Positions 38,319-46,573 are shown, numbered from the stretch's first letter. The stretch: DNA of 64,000 bases from Paraburkholderia phenazinium (GCF_900142845.1 NZ_FSRU01000002.1:620001-684000), one strand, 5' to 3'. Program-made: numbers and translations. The notes: generated by a model not told the origin, from the sequence alone.

Positions 38319-38499
38319 GTCGCCCATCCAACGCCTGGCGCCTGTCTGCAGGTGTCGCGATGGAGGTGAAAAATTTCGTTGCACTTCCCCCGTCAACTTT
38401 CCCACCTGATTTGCCGTTGAGTCGGCAGAGGGGACAAGCGTATGGACGGCTGATGCTTTCGCGCCGCCGCCATCGCCACCCGACCAGGGACGACAGACA

Positions 38500-40089
38500 A
38501 TGAAAACGCTGTTCAGGTTGACGCGCGGCATGTCGGCGCCGTTGCTTGCTGTTGCGGCCGTTGCCACGCTTGTGGGCACGCCGCCGGCCGTGGCCCAGGA
38601 CGGGACGCCCCATAGCCCGCACGCGAAACACCATGCACCCGTGGCAACCGCGGACGACTCGGCCGAGGCCTTGCTCGACGGCGACGACGCGCGCTTCTTC
38701 CTGACCCGGGTGGGCTTCGCGCCGGATAACGCCGAGGTCGCGCAATATGTCGGGCTCACGCGCGAGCAGGCGGTCGACCGGGTGCTGGACGCCGCGCACA
38801 CTGAAGCCTCGACACCGATGCCCGCCTGGGTGCTGGAGCCGATCCCGACGCGCGACGAGCGCAAGGTCTGGACCCAGGACCAGCGCCAGGCCGAGCAGCG
38901 CGAGCGCGGCCAGCGTTACGAAGAGTTACGCGCATGGTGGGTACGCGAGATGTTGACCACGCCGTCGCCGCTCACCGAGCGCATGACGCTCTTCTGGAGC
39001 AACCACTTTACGTCCGGGCAGGACAAGGTCGGCTATCCGCAGTTGATGGCGCAACAGAACATGTTGTTCCGCCGCGATGCGCTGGGCAATTTCGGCGAAC
39101 TGCTGCACGACGTCGCGAAAGACCCGGCCATGCTGCAGTATCTCGATGGCGCCGGCAGCCGCAAGGGCAAGCCTAACGAGAACTTCGCCCGCGAAGTGAT
39201 GGAGCTGTTCACGCTAGGCGAAGGGCACTACTCGCAGCAGGACGTCTCGGAGGCCGCGCGGGCCTATACCGGATGGACCCTCGACCCGGATACCCAGGGC
39301 TACGTGTGGCGCGCCAACCTGCATGACGACGGCATCAAGACGGTGTTCGGGCAGAGCGGACCGTTCGACGGCGATCAGGTCCTCGACATGCTGTTGGCCC
39401 GTCCGGAGACGGCCACCTTCGTTACGACCAAGCTGTGGCGCGAGTTCGTTTCCGATACGCCGGACCCGGCGCAGATCGCGCCCATCGCAGCGCGTTTTCG
39501 CGCGAGTCGCTATGACGTCAAAGTCGCGTTGCGCGGACTGTTCCTGAGCGACGCGTTCTGGGACGAGCGCAACCGCGGCATGCTGGTGAAGTCGCCGGCC
39601 GAGTTCGTGGTGGGCGCGTTGCGCGAGTTCGATATCGGCTACGACAACACGGCGCCGTTCGCCGGCGAGATTCGCACCCTGGGCGAGAACCTGTTCTATC
39701 CGCCCAACGTCAAGGGTTGGCCAGGCGGCACGACGTGGATCAACAGCTCGACGCTGCTCGCGCGCAAGCAGTTCGTCGAGCAGCTGTTTCGCGCCACCGA
39801 GACCGCCGCTCCGCATCACGCGCAAACCGGCATGAGCCAGGATCCGAAGGGGGCGGCGATGGTGCAGCGTGCCATGGCGAAAGTGGGTCAGGGCGGAGTA
39901 CGCTTCGATATCGACACATGGCTCGCCCAGTTCAACACCGCGCCGACCGCCAAAGCGGGGCTGTCGGCGGAACTGCAGTTGCAGCACGCGGTGCTGCCGC
40001 TTGCGCCGGTCGACGCGATCGAAACCGATTCGACCGCCAGCGCCTACCTGGAAGCGCTGCTGATGGACCCGGCTTACCAGCTCAAATAA
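38500..40089 (+). CDS. DUF1800 domain protein, exported
   Basis: The 529-residue product has a signal peptide (LLAVAAVATLVGTPPAVAQ) and the conserved DUF1800 landmarks: HLL-like FLTRVGFAPDNAEV, the membrane-free motif MTLFWSNHFTS, NENFAREVMELFTLGEG, AARAYTGWTLD, and NVKGWPGGTTWINSSTLLAR. The family function is unknown; DUF1800 and DUF1501 proteins are consistently encoded side by side and exported, as here. A ribosome-binding stretch GGGACGACAG precedes the ATG. The mature part should be periplasmic or extracellular. Confidence 0.9.
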   Translation: MKTLFRLTRGMSAPLLAVAAVATLVGTPPAVAQDGTPHSPHAKHHAPVATADDSAEALLDGDDARFFLTRVGFAPDNAEVAQYVGLTREQAVDRVLDAAHTEASTPMPAWVLEPIPTRDERKVWTQDQRQAEQRERGQRYEELRAWWVREMLTTPSPLTERMTLFWSNHFTSGQDKVGYPQLMAQQNMLFRRDALGNFGELLHDVAKDPAMLQYLDGAGSRKGKPNENFAREVMELFTLGEGHYSQQDVSEAARAYTGWTLDPDTQGYVWRANLHDDGIKTVFGQSGPFDGDQVLDMLLARPETATFVTTKLWREFVSDTPDPAQIAPIAARFRASRYDVKVALRGLFLSDAFWDERNRGMLVKSPAEFVVGALREFDIGYDNTAPFAGEIRTLGENLFYPPNVKGWPGGTTWINSSTLLARKQFVEQLFRATETAAPHHAQTGMSQDPKGAAMVQRAMAKVGQGGVRFDIDTWLAQFNTAPTAKAGLSAELQLQHAVLPLAPVDAIETDSTASAYLEALLMDPAYQLK

Positions 40090-40166
40090 GTTGCCATGCG
40101 TGGTGAACTGAATCGGCGCGAGCCGGGCGGCGTCCCTGGCGCCGCCATAACCGAACGAGGTGCAGC

Positions 40167-41399
40167 ATGAAGCGGCGCGACTTTCTTTCGATGACCACCG
40201 CGGCAAGCGCCGCCCTCTGGCTGCCGCGGGCGTTCGGCGCGCAGGCACAGGTTCCGGGGCAGGCCGACGGCACGGCGCTCGCGCGAGGCGGCTATGGCAA
40301 TCTGCTGATTCTCGTGGAGTTGAAGGGCGGCAACGACGGCCTCAATACGGTGATTCCGTACGCCGATCCTACTTACTATCAGTTGCGCAAGAATATCGGC
40401 ATCAAGCGCGAACAGATGATCCAGCTCGACGAGCGCACCGCCTTGCATCCGGCGTTGCAGCCGTTGATGCCGCTGTGGCAAAGCCAGCAACTGGCGATCG
40501 TCCAGGGCGTCAGCTATGCGCAGCCGAACCTGTCGCACTTCCGTTCGATCGAGATTTGGGACACCGCCTCGCGCTCGGATCAATATCTGCGCGAAGGGTG
40601 GCTGACGCGCGCGTTCGCCCAGCACGCGGTGCCGCCGAGCTTTGTCGCGGATGGCGTGGTGATCGGCAGTGCGGAGATGGGGCCGCTTGCCAACGGCGCG
40701 CGGGCGATCGCGCTGGTGAATCCGGCGCAGTTCATCAAAGCCTCGCGGCTGGCGACGCCGGTGTCGTTGCACGAACGCAATCCCGAGCTGGCGCATATTC
40801 TCGACGTCGAGAACGACATCGTGAAGGCCGCCGACCGTCTGCGTCCGCGCGAAGGACAATTCCCGCTGAAGACCAACTTCCCGGCGGGCGCGTTCGGAAC
40901 CTCGATCAAGACTGCGATGCAGGTGCTCGCCGCCGGCGACACGCTGCAAGGCCGGCCGCTGAACGGGCAGGGCGTGGCCGTGATCCGGCTGACGCTGAAC
41001 GGCTTCGATACCCACCAGAATCAGCCCGGCCAGCAGGCCGCGCTGCTCAAGCAGCTTGCGGAGGGATTCGCGTCGATGAAGTCGGCGCTGGTCGAGCTGG
41101 GGCGCTGGGACAATACGCTGGTGATGACGTATGCGGAGTTCGGCCGCCGGCCGCGCGAGAACCAGAGCAACGGCACCGATCACGGTACCGTCGCGCCGCA
41201 TTTCGTCATGGGTGGACGGGTGCGCGGCGGCCTGTACGGCGCGCCCCCGGTTTTGACGCAACTGGACGGAAGCGGCAACTTGCCGGTGGGTGTCGATTTC
41301 CGCCAGCTCTATGCGACCATCCTCGGACCGTGGTGGGGACTCGACGCTACGGCTGTCCTGCAACAGCGCTTCGAGCCGGTGCCGCTGTTGCGCGCGTGA
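40167..41399 (+). CDS. DUF1501 domain protein with twin-arginine signal
   Basis: The 410-residue product starts with a Tat signal ([20 protein letters not shown]), so it is exported folded. The family is related to sulfatase/alkaline-phosphatase-like folds; conserved stretches seen are LVELKGGNDGLNTVIPY, FDTHQNQPGQQAALL, and VMTYAEFGRRPRENQSNGTDHG. It is 77 bp downstream of the DUF1800 gene and forms the usual pair with it. The substrate is unknown. Confidence 0.9.
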   Translation: MKRRDFLSMTTAASAALWLPRAFGAQAQVPGQADGTALARGGYGNLLILVELKGGNDGLNTVIPYADPTYYQLRKNIGIKREQMIQLDERTALHPALQPLMPLWQSQQLAIVQGVSYAQPNLSHFRSIEIWDTASRSDQYLREGWLTRAFAQHAVPPSFVADGVVIGSAEMGPLANGARAIALVNPAQFIKASRLATPVSLHERNPELAHILDVENDIVKAADRLRPREGQFPLKTNFPAGAFGTSIKTAMQVLAAGDTLQGRPLNGQGVAVIRLTLNGFDTHQNQPGQQAALLKQLAEGFASMKSALVELGRWDNTLVMTYAEFGRRPRENQSNGTDHGTVAPHFVMGGRVRGGLYGAPPVLTQLDGSGNLPVGVDFRQLYATILGPWWGLDATAVLQQRFEPVPLLRA

Positions 41400-41460
41400 G
41401 CGGTGCGTCGCGGGCTGGTTGGATGTTGCGCACGCAACCGGCCTGGTTAAGTGGAGCGGC

Positions 41461-42297
41461 CTAACGCTGACGCGCGGCGCGCCACGCGATCCATAGCTTG
41501 CGGATAGGCGTCAGCGCAATACGCTGATGCAGCACGTGATAGCCGTCTCGTTCAATCTCATCGAGCTGCGCCAGCGCAAGCGCGGCTTGCGCGCGCAAGG
41601 TGCGCTGCGTGCGCCGCTCGCCGGCCGGCAACGCGGCGAGCGCGGCTTGAATCGCAGCGCGTGCGCGGCCGGTCTGAAAGCGCATCAGTTCGGTGAAGGC
41701 TTCGCTGTATTTGCGGTTGATCAGGTCGGCCGCCGTGACGTTGAAGCGCTGCATCTCGTCGATCGGAATATAGATGCGCCCGTGGCGCGCGTCGTTGCCG
41801 AGTTCGGCGACGAGCTGGGCCAGCATCAACGCGTGGCCGAGCGGCGCGGCCCAGGCTTCGGCCTCGGCGGGATGCTGTGCGCTCGCGCGTGCGACCAGCG
41901 CGGCAAACGTGCCGCCGACGCTTTGCAGATAGCGGCGCAGGTTCGGGTAGTCGAGATAGCGGGCCTGGTCGAGGTCCATTTCGAAGCCCGCCAGCAGCGT
42001 TTGCAAGGCCGGATACGCCGCTTCCACGCCGCCGCCCAGATGCGCCGCGAGCGCCTTCGACACCGGATGCGAAGGGGTACCCGCGGCCAGCGCGGCGATT
42101 TCGTTCTGCCACCAGGCGAGCTTGGTGCGGCCAATGGCCGGATCGCTGGTTTCCTTCACCGTCTCCTCGAATTCGCGGCGCAGCGCGAACAGGGCGGTCA
42201 GGAGCGGCTGGCGTCCCGCGGGCGCCTGACGGAGCGCGTAGTAGCTGCTCGAACCGGGGGGCGCCGCCTTCTGCTGGCAATATTCGTCGAAATTCAC
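41461..42297 (-). CDS. Squalene/phytoene synthase family protein (degenerate active site)
   Basis: From the GTG at 42297 (VNFDEYCQQKAAPPGSSSYY) the product is about 278 residues and has the all-alpha trans-isoprenyl diphosphate synthase fold. The first Asp-rich motif of catalytic members is replaced by FALRREFEETV, and the second retains only part of its acidic residues (VAELGNDARHGRIYIP). The pattern therefore resembles non-catalytic relatives of the NDUFAF6 type as well as HpnC/HpnD hopanoid enzymes. No hopanoid genes are adjacent. An ATG at 42336 is an alternative start. Confidence 0.8.
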   Translation of the reverse strand: MNFDEYCQQKAAPPGSSSYYALRQAPAGRQPLLTALFALRREFEETVKETSDPAIGRTKLAWWQNEIAALAAGTPSHPVSKALAAHLGGGVEAAYPALQTLLAGFEMDLDQARYLDYPNLRRYLQSVGGTFAALVARASAQHPAEAEAWAAPLGHALMLAQLVAELGNDARHGRIYIPIDEMQRFNVTAADLINRKYSEAFTELMRFQTGRARAAIQAALAALPAGERRTQRTLRAQAALALAQLDEIERDGYHVLHQRIALTPIRKLWIAWRAARQR

Positions 42298-42397
42298 TTG
42301 AATGGAGTGGTGGGGAGGCTGAAGCAGGGGCGGCACGGCGCGCGTGCCGTGCGTACGTTAGCCAAAAATTGTAGCATCGACCCACGTCCGGCAAATG

Positions 42398-42426
42398 CAG
42401 ACAAGCGCAAATCTATCGGTTAGAAT
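42398..42426 (+). promoter_or_regulatory. Putative tRNA-Leu promoter
   Basis: CAGACA (42398-42403) and TAGAAT (42421-42426) are spaced by 17 bp and followed by a GC-rich discriminator (CTCGCGC), as expected for a stringently controlled stable-RNA promoter. The start would be about 42433, leaving roughly 98 bases of leader before the tRNA. Confidence 0.5.
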
Positions 42427-42530
42427 CTCGCGCTTACGCTTTCGGACACGTGCCGGACCGGCTTGACCGGCGGGGCGCAGACGGGGGCTAGCCAGACATC
42501 GGACGCGGCGTGCCAACGCTTCGACCGGCT

Positions 42531-42617
42531 GCGAGGATGGCGAAATTGGTAGACGCACCAGGTTTAGGTCCTGACGCCAGCAATGGTGTAGGGGTTCGAG
42601 TCCCCTTCCTCGCACCA
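42531..42617 (+). tRNA. tRNA-Leu, anticodon UAG
   Basis: The 87-nt gene has the acceptor stem GCGAGGA/TCCTCGC, D-loop with TTGGTAGAC, anticodon stem-loop CAGG-TTTAGGT-CCTG (anticodon TAG), a long variable arm typical of class II tRNAs, the T-arm GGGGTTCGAGTCCCC, and an encoded CCA end. It lies directly next to the phage integrase gene and its 3' half is the likely integration target. Confidence 0.95.
42560..42617. other. Probable attL (3' half of tRNA-Leu)
   Basis: Tyrosine integrases of this type recombine within a tRNA 3' half, restoring the gene on insertion. The tRNA is intact and the integrase gene stop is only 289 bp away. The direct repeat that would define attL exactly must lie at attR, beyond the window, so the limits given are an estimate. 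Confidence 0.5.
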
Positions 42618-42706
42618 CAGAATAAGGCTTTGCGGGCCGTTGGCTGTCGAAAAATACTATGGAATACGACAGCTTTCAGTCCAGTTTGACAGGGAATTTG
42701 ACAGCA

Positions 42707-42916
42707 TTAGAACCATCTGACATTCCGGTTGGCATCCCAGTGCAGCCTAGCTTTCCGCACCGGCGATCGAAGCGGCTCACCGAAGATCACAGACGGATAG
42801 CTGCCGGGAGGCGGTGCTTCGCGAAAATTTATCGTGTTTCCGGTCACGGTGAAATCTTGCCCGGAAAACAGAAGATGGCCTGAGACTATTGCGTAGGCCG
42901 TCGTGCTACTTTCCAT
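42707..42916 (-). CDS. Small hypothetical protein between integrase and attL
   Basis: The 69-residue frame (MESSTTAYAIVSGHLLF...) starts at an ATG overlapping the integrase stop (42914-42916), which suggests translational coupling. Its composition is protein-like, and the segment LLFSGQDFTVTGNTINF resembles a beta-strand repeat seen in phage tail-fibre ends, but the resemblance is only an impression. It could be a remnant left by phage rearrangement at the attachment site. Confidence 0.4.
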   Translation of the reverse strand: MESSTTAYAIVSGHLLFSGQDFTVTGNTINFREAPPPGSYPSVIFGEPLRSPVRKARLHWDANRNVRWF

Positions 42917-44102
42917 TTCCCACTCCCATATTAGGGTTGGATCTCGCGAACATCTCGACGGCCTTGCTACCCGCCGAGGTATCGGCCGATGGCATCCAGC
43001 GGCCATAGACGCGCGCGATCATTGTCCAGTCTGCATGACCCATCTGCTTGGCTACCCACATAGGATGCTCGCCGGCGGAGAGCATCATGGACGCGTAGGT
43101 GTGGCGGGTCTGGTAGGGGCGCCGGTATCGCACGCCGGCATGCTTCAGCGCTGTCTGCCAGACCTTCCAGATCTGCGGCGATCCGGTGTATCGCTGGCGC
43201 GTCGTCGGATTGGCGAATACTGGCCCGTCGAGTTCGGCCATGAACGTGAAGGCCTTCTGCTCGAGCAGCGCCGCTCGGGCGGGCGCGAGCATTTTGACGT
43301 CCCGGCGGCCCGCGCTCGTCTTGGGCATCTCGGCAATACCTCTCGCCTCGCGCGTCATGGCACGCCGCACGCGGATGAACCCGCCGATAAAGTCGATGTC
43401 GGACCAGTTGAGCGCCGTTGCTTCCGATGTGCGCAGTCCGGTCCACAGGAAGAACTGGATTAGTGTGCGCTCGCCCGGGCGCATCTTGGTCAGGATCGCC
43501 GCCTGCTCGTCTGGCGTGAACGGGTCGACCTCGTCATCGGGCTCACCCTCGACGGGCCGCTCAGCGCGCGAATACGTGTAGCCGGCGAGGGGGTTGGCGT
43601 CAATGATCTCATCGCCCAGCGCATCCGAGAGCGCGGATCGCATGCAGCTCTGGATATTGGACAGGCGCTTGTTCGTGACGTCGGGAACCGCGGCAAGCCA
43701 GTCGCGGATCGCGGCGCGCTTAAGCTCCGACAGCGGCAACTTGCCGAACTTGGGCGTCACAAAATTGATGGCGATCAGCCGATACCCCTGATAGGTCGAA
43801 GCCTTCACCTCAGTTTTCTTGCGCGTCAGCCAGGTATCGAAATACTTTTCGACTGTGAGAACATCGCCCAGCATCTCGGCAAAGCGCGCGACCCGGGCCG
43901 AATCAGGGAACGTCTTGGCATAATCGAACTCGCCTTTCTCGATCGCATGCATGATCGCTGCGCGGAACTGGATCAGCTTTCGAGTATTGGCAGGACAGGG
44001 CTTCGCTTTGACGCGCTCCCTGCAGCGTTCGCCCTTATAGGCGAAGGAGATTTCATAGCTGGAGTCCGAGATTTCCCGGACTCCCGTCCCGATACGGCCC
44101 AT
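42906..44102 (-). CDS. int: Phage integrase, tyrosine recombinase
   Basis: From the ATG at 44102 (MGRIGTGVREISDSSYEISF), preceded by a strong GGAGGAG site, the protein is 398 residues. The N-terminus matches the DUF3596/Arm-DNA-binding type. Core binding lies at about 90-180. The catalytic residues are the Arg of TGLRTSEATAL, the Arg and His of YQTRHTYASMM, the His of QMGHADW, and the nucleophilic Tyr of IARVYGRW. It recombines attP with the tRNA-Leu attB. The 5' end overlaps the excisionase-like gene by 130 bp in another frame. Confidence 0.93.
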   Translation of the reverse strand: MGRIGTGVREISDSSYEISFAYKGERCRERVKAKPCPANTRKLIQFRAAIMHAIEKGEFDYAKTFPDSARVARFAEMLGDVLTVEKYFDTWLTRKKTEVKASTYQGYRLIAINFVTPKFGKLPLSELKRAAIRDWLAAVPDVTNKRLSNIQSCMRSALSDALGDEIIDANPLAGYTYSRAERPVEGEPDDEVDPFTPDEQAAILTKMRPGERTLIQFFLWTGLRTSEATALNWSDIDFIGGFIRVRRAMTREARGIAEMPKTSAGRRDVKMLAPARAALLEQKAFTFMAELDGPVFANPTTRQRYTGSPQIWKVWQTALKHAGVRYRRPYQTRHTYASMMLSAGEHPMWVAKQMGHADWTMIARVYGRWMPSADTSAGSKAVEMFARSNPNMGVGNGK

Positions 44103-44260
44103 TTCTGGAACTCCTCCATGTCGATCAGAATGTGGCCGTCCGGAGCCTTTACGATCACGCCGCCCTCGGTCCATGCGCCGGTCTGGCGCTTCCCCTCGAC
44201 GGCACGGCGAGTGTAGCCCGTCAGCTCACAGAATTTGTTGATGGTCACGAAGCCTATCAT
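43973..44260 (-). CDS. Excisionase-like DNA-binding protein
   Basis: The 95-residue product starts MIGFVTINKFCELTGYTRRA, a winged-helix/MerR-like excisionase pattern, followed by VIVKAPDGHILIDMEEFQKW. Such small proteins bend DNA to direct the integrase to excision. Residues after about 60 are Ser/Pro/Ala-rich and overlap the integrase start region in another frame; this tail may be natural or the gene may be functionally complete before it. The gene is transcribed toward int. Confidence 0.7.
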   Translation of the reverse strand: MIGFVTINKFCELTGYTRRAVEGKRQTGAWTEGGVIVKAPDGHILIDMEEFQKWAVSGRESGKSRTPAMKSPSPIRANAAGSASKRSPVLPILES

Positions 44261-44270
44261 GATCGTCCTT

Positions 44271-44528
44271 TCAAACCTTACGCATGGCTATCTGCTCGAG
44301 GGCTGCATCGATTGCAATTTGTCGGTCGATTCCCGCCTCTGACCAGCCGCTTGTTTTATTCCAATCTCGCAACCAGCGATACCGTTCCGCATCTACCCGT
44401 AACCGCTGGTTTTCTAGCGTGAGGGTTTCGAGGGCGTCAGCCGCTTCGGTCAGGACGTGACCATTGGCGGCAAGCGGCGCTGCGGCATGAAGCCTCTCCA
44501 CCAGAGCCTTGATGTCATCTGCTGTCAT
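44271..44528 (-). CDS. Phage early hypothetical protein, Ead/Ea22-like
   Basis: The 85-residue helical protein has TADDIKALVERLHAAA and a central coiled-coil-like section (ETLTLENQRLRVDAERYRWL) often found in lambda Ea22/Ead-type proteins. The stop is followed by the xis start after a 10-bp gap. The start overlaps the stop of the gene at 44525 by 4 bases (ATGA), so the genes from 44271 to 46007 form one coupled leftward operon. Confidence 0.65.
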   Translation of the reverse strand: MTADDIKALVERLHAAAPLAANGHVLTEAADALETLTLENQRLRVDAERYRWLRDWNKTSGWSEAGIDRQIAIDAALEQIAMRKV

Positions 44529-44761
44529 TGTTTTGCTCCTGGTGCGCCGTGCATGCGGCCCTCTTCACGAGCGATAAACTCCCGCATCGCGGAAACCATG
44601 TCTTCGCGATTTGAGTTGCTGATGTAATTGACGCGGCCACCATCAACCTTACCGTGCTCGTACATCAGGAGCGCGAAGCCAAGTCCGCCAAGAACTTCTT
44701 CAATGCCAGCGGCAAGAGCGTTCATCATGTCGCGATACCGCGCTTCGATTCGTTCGCTCAT
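44525..44761 (-). CDS. Hypothetical phage early protein
   Basis: I do not recognise the family. The 78-residue product is soluble and mixed (RYRDMMNALAAGIEEVLGGL; MVSAMREFIAREEGRMHG). Both ends overlap neighbours by 4 bases, a sign of translational coupling within the operon. Confidence 0.6.
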   Translation of the reverse strand: MSERIEARYRDMMNALAAGIEEVLGGLGFALLMYEHGKVDGGRVNYISNSNREDMVSAMREFIAREEGRMHGAPGAKQ

Positions 44762-44994
44762 AGCTTGTCTCCGCTTGCGGTGCGGGCGGCTTCGAATGCT
44801 TCACGCTTGACGCTGACAATGAAAACCACGTTTTCCCATTCGCCGATCGCGATATCGCGCAACGACACACAGTCGGTTCCGAAAGAGACCTCGACGAAAC
44901 CGCGACGTTGCTTGGCGCCAATGATCGAATCGGACAGGACTTGCACTCCGACGTTATCTACGCCGACTCGCTGAATGAGTTCGTCGAGCTTCAT
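44758..44994 (-). CDS. Hypothetical phage early protein
   Basis: This 78-residue product (MKLDELIQRVGVDNVGVQVL) is soluble and likely alpha/beta. It is joined by 4-base overlaps to its neighbours. No family is recognised. Confidence 0.6.
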   Translation of the reverse strand: MKLDELIQRVGVDNVGVQVLSDSIIGAKQRRGFVEVSFGTDCVSLRDIAIGEWENVVFIVSVKREAFEAARTASGDKL

Positions 44995-46007
44995 GGATTG
45001 ACCTCGGGCGCAGGAGGCAGTGGCATCCAGTGCGTCGGCGTAATGGGCCAGCAGTTGGGAACGTCGTCGGCTTCAGCAGACGTTTCGTACCATCCGGCCT
45101 CGGCGTCGTCCGGTTCTTCCCAGTTTTCCGCGATGTGCGCCTCGGATATCCACTGGCCGCGCACAGTCCGCCATTTTCCGAGAACATTGGGGTAGCCCAG
45201 CAACAGCGTGCGCCCAGTCTTGGGTGCCGTCTCTATCGGTTGCCATGTCTCCAGCACTTCCGCCCTTGATGGTTGCGCTGCTGCGGGATGGGTGTCGAAC
45301 AGTTTGCGGAGCGCCCATTCGGCTTTGGCTGGCGCGTCCATGGTGTAACCCGGTTGGTCGTCGGGCAACGCCTCCAGCTTGTCCATCGCTTCGCACATTG
45401 GATCGAACCAGGGTGCATCAATTACATGCGCGCGCCAGTCGTCGCCCTCGCGCTCTTCGCTGTTGTCCAGCGCCTGAAATACAGCACTCGTCAACGCCAA
45501 TAGGTCTTCGATAACTCCGCGTTCGACAGGCGTCACCGCCTCCTCGGCTGACGCTACTGGAGCGGGAGGGAAAATGCTGTGCGCCGATTTGTACATCGCA
45601 GCGTAGCGCTCTCGCATTTCGTCGTGCGAGATAACCTTGCTGTCTTCGCGACCGTCAGAATTGATGAAATCAAACCGAATCGTCTGCACCGGCTCTCCTA
45701 CCGCTATCGCTGCGGCCTTGTTGGATGCGAGAGCGGCTTGCACCCATTCCATGTAAGCGCGTCCGGTTATGTGGCAATTACCGTCGTTCAATTGTTCTGC
45801 GCTGTAGCCCGTGATCTTCTCGTGGCTATACCATGCATTTCCAAACTGGATGCCTTGCGCGGAGACTTTGACGCCCCCATAACCAGAATGGTCAGGTTGG
45901 GCGGTTGCGTGTCTCACGATCTCAACAACCATTTCCACGCAGTCGACCGGAAGACCGATGCCATGCGCGTCGCAAATAGAAACGACGCCGTCGTAGTCAA
46001 TGCTCAC
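44991..46007 (-). CDS. Phage early protein with C-terminal DUF551-like domain
   Basis: The 338-residue product starts at a GTG (46007, VSIDYDGVVSICDAHG) preceded by GGAG. The N-terminal 250 residues are unrecognised (PVDCVEMVVEIVRHATAQPD). The last 80 residues look like DUF551, common in phage early regions (WQPIETAPKTGRTLLLGY, then THWMPLPPAPE). It may be a fusion of two phage modules. It is coupled to the next gene by a 4-base overlap. Confidence 0.7.
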   Translation of the reverse strand: MSIDYDGVVSICDAHGIGLPVDCVEMVVEIVRHATAQPDHSGYGGVKVSAQGIQFGNAWYSHEKITGYSAEQLNDGNCHITGRAYMEWVQAALASNKAAAIAVGEPVQTIRFDFINSDGREDSKVISHDEMRERYAAMYKSAHSIFPPAPVASAEEAVTPVERGVIEDLLALTSAVFQALDNSEEREGDDWRAHVIDAPWFDPMCEAMDKLEALPDDQPGYTMDAPAKAEWALRKLFDTHPAAAQPSRAEVLETWQPIETAPKTGRTLLLGYPNVLGKWRTVRGQWISEAHIAENWEEPDDAEAGWYETSAEADDVPNCWPITPTHWMPLPPAPEVNP

Positions 46008-46031
46008 ATTAATCTCCAGAATGATGCAGGG

Positions 46032-46103
46032 CTATGTGGCCGGCCAGCCAATCGCGAACAGCAGAGCAATAGCAGCAAGAACGTAGTTGCTGGCGCGGAT
46101 CAC
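46032..46103 (-). CDS. Putative 23-residue membrane micropeptide
   Basis: A GTG overlapping the upstream stop codon (GTGA) opens a 23-codon frame: VIRASNYVLAAIALLFAIGW then PAT and stop. It is almost entirely one hydrophobic helix. The tight overlap argues for translation, but length and the absence of a strong ribosome-binding site keep confidence low. Confidence 0.35.
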   Translation of the reverse strand: MIRASNYVLAAIALLFAIGWPAT

Positions 46104-46279
46104 AGATACTCTTCTTCGTCCGGGAGCGGCCCGCTAAACCGGATGTCGATCGCGGCCACACGCTCCCGCTCGTCCGGCTCAACGTCGTCGACCGTGACAA
46201 GGCCGGTATGGGTTCGCACTGCGATCTCGTCGTCCGGACCGAACCGCCGGAGGGCATGTATAAGTTCGCCGACTGTCAT
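46100..46279 (-). CDS. Small acidic hypothetical phage protein
   Basis: From the ATG at 46279 (MTVGELIHALRRFGPDDEIA) this is a 59-residue acidic protein of the type seen as small regulatory or inhibitory phage early products. The ATG overlaps the G9-frame stop of the preceding gene by 4 bases. The extra N-terminal codons up to 46312 belong to the upstream gene's sequence. Confidence 0.55.
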   Translation of the reverse strand: MTVGELIHALRRFGPDDEIAVRTHTGLVTVDDVEPDERERVAAIDIRFSGPLPDEEEYL

Positions 46280-46286
46280 GGCCGGG

Positions 46287-46566
46287 TCACTCCACTTGGC
46301 ATTTGAGGGCATCGGCCACTTCGCTTAGCCGCTCGACGGAGACGCGCGAGAGATCCGCGGCCGAGGTAGCCGAGTCGAGTGCATCCTTCCACGCCCGAAC
46401 CGTCTGTACCCCCCCCCGTGACGACATGGGCCGGTATCTTTCGGGCGAGTACGTCGATCTGCTTGCGCACCCCGGCCTTCTTCGCTTCGCGCTGCTGGCG
46501 CTTCGCTTCCGTGCGCGCCTGCTGCTTGGCGGCGCGCTCTTCGTCGGACATCTTGGTGCGTGGCAT
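46287..46566 (-). pseudogene. Small basic helical gene frameshifted at a G9 tract
   Basis: The start at 46566 (MPRTKMSDEERAAKQQARTE) leads into a Lys/Arg-rich helix. At the nine-G run (minus strand; nine C at 46409-46417 of the plus strand) the frame turns into low-quality sequence ending at 46276. With eight G the frame continues as GGVQTVRAWKDALDSATSA and stops at 46287, giving about 92 residues with protein-like composition. So the gene is off by one base here: a phase-variable tract, an error in the sequence, or a recent mutation. It lies 7 bp after the gene at 46574. Confidence 0.6.
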
Positions 46567-46573
46567 AGGAACC

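Noticed and set aside
42358..42618. Minus-strand frame over the tRNA-Leu gene
   Set aside because: It lies across a clear tRNA gene and its product contains the usual tRNA-antisense sequence.
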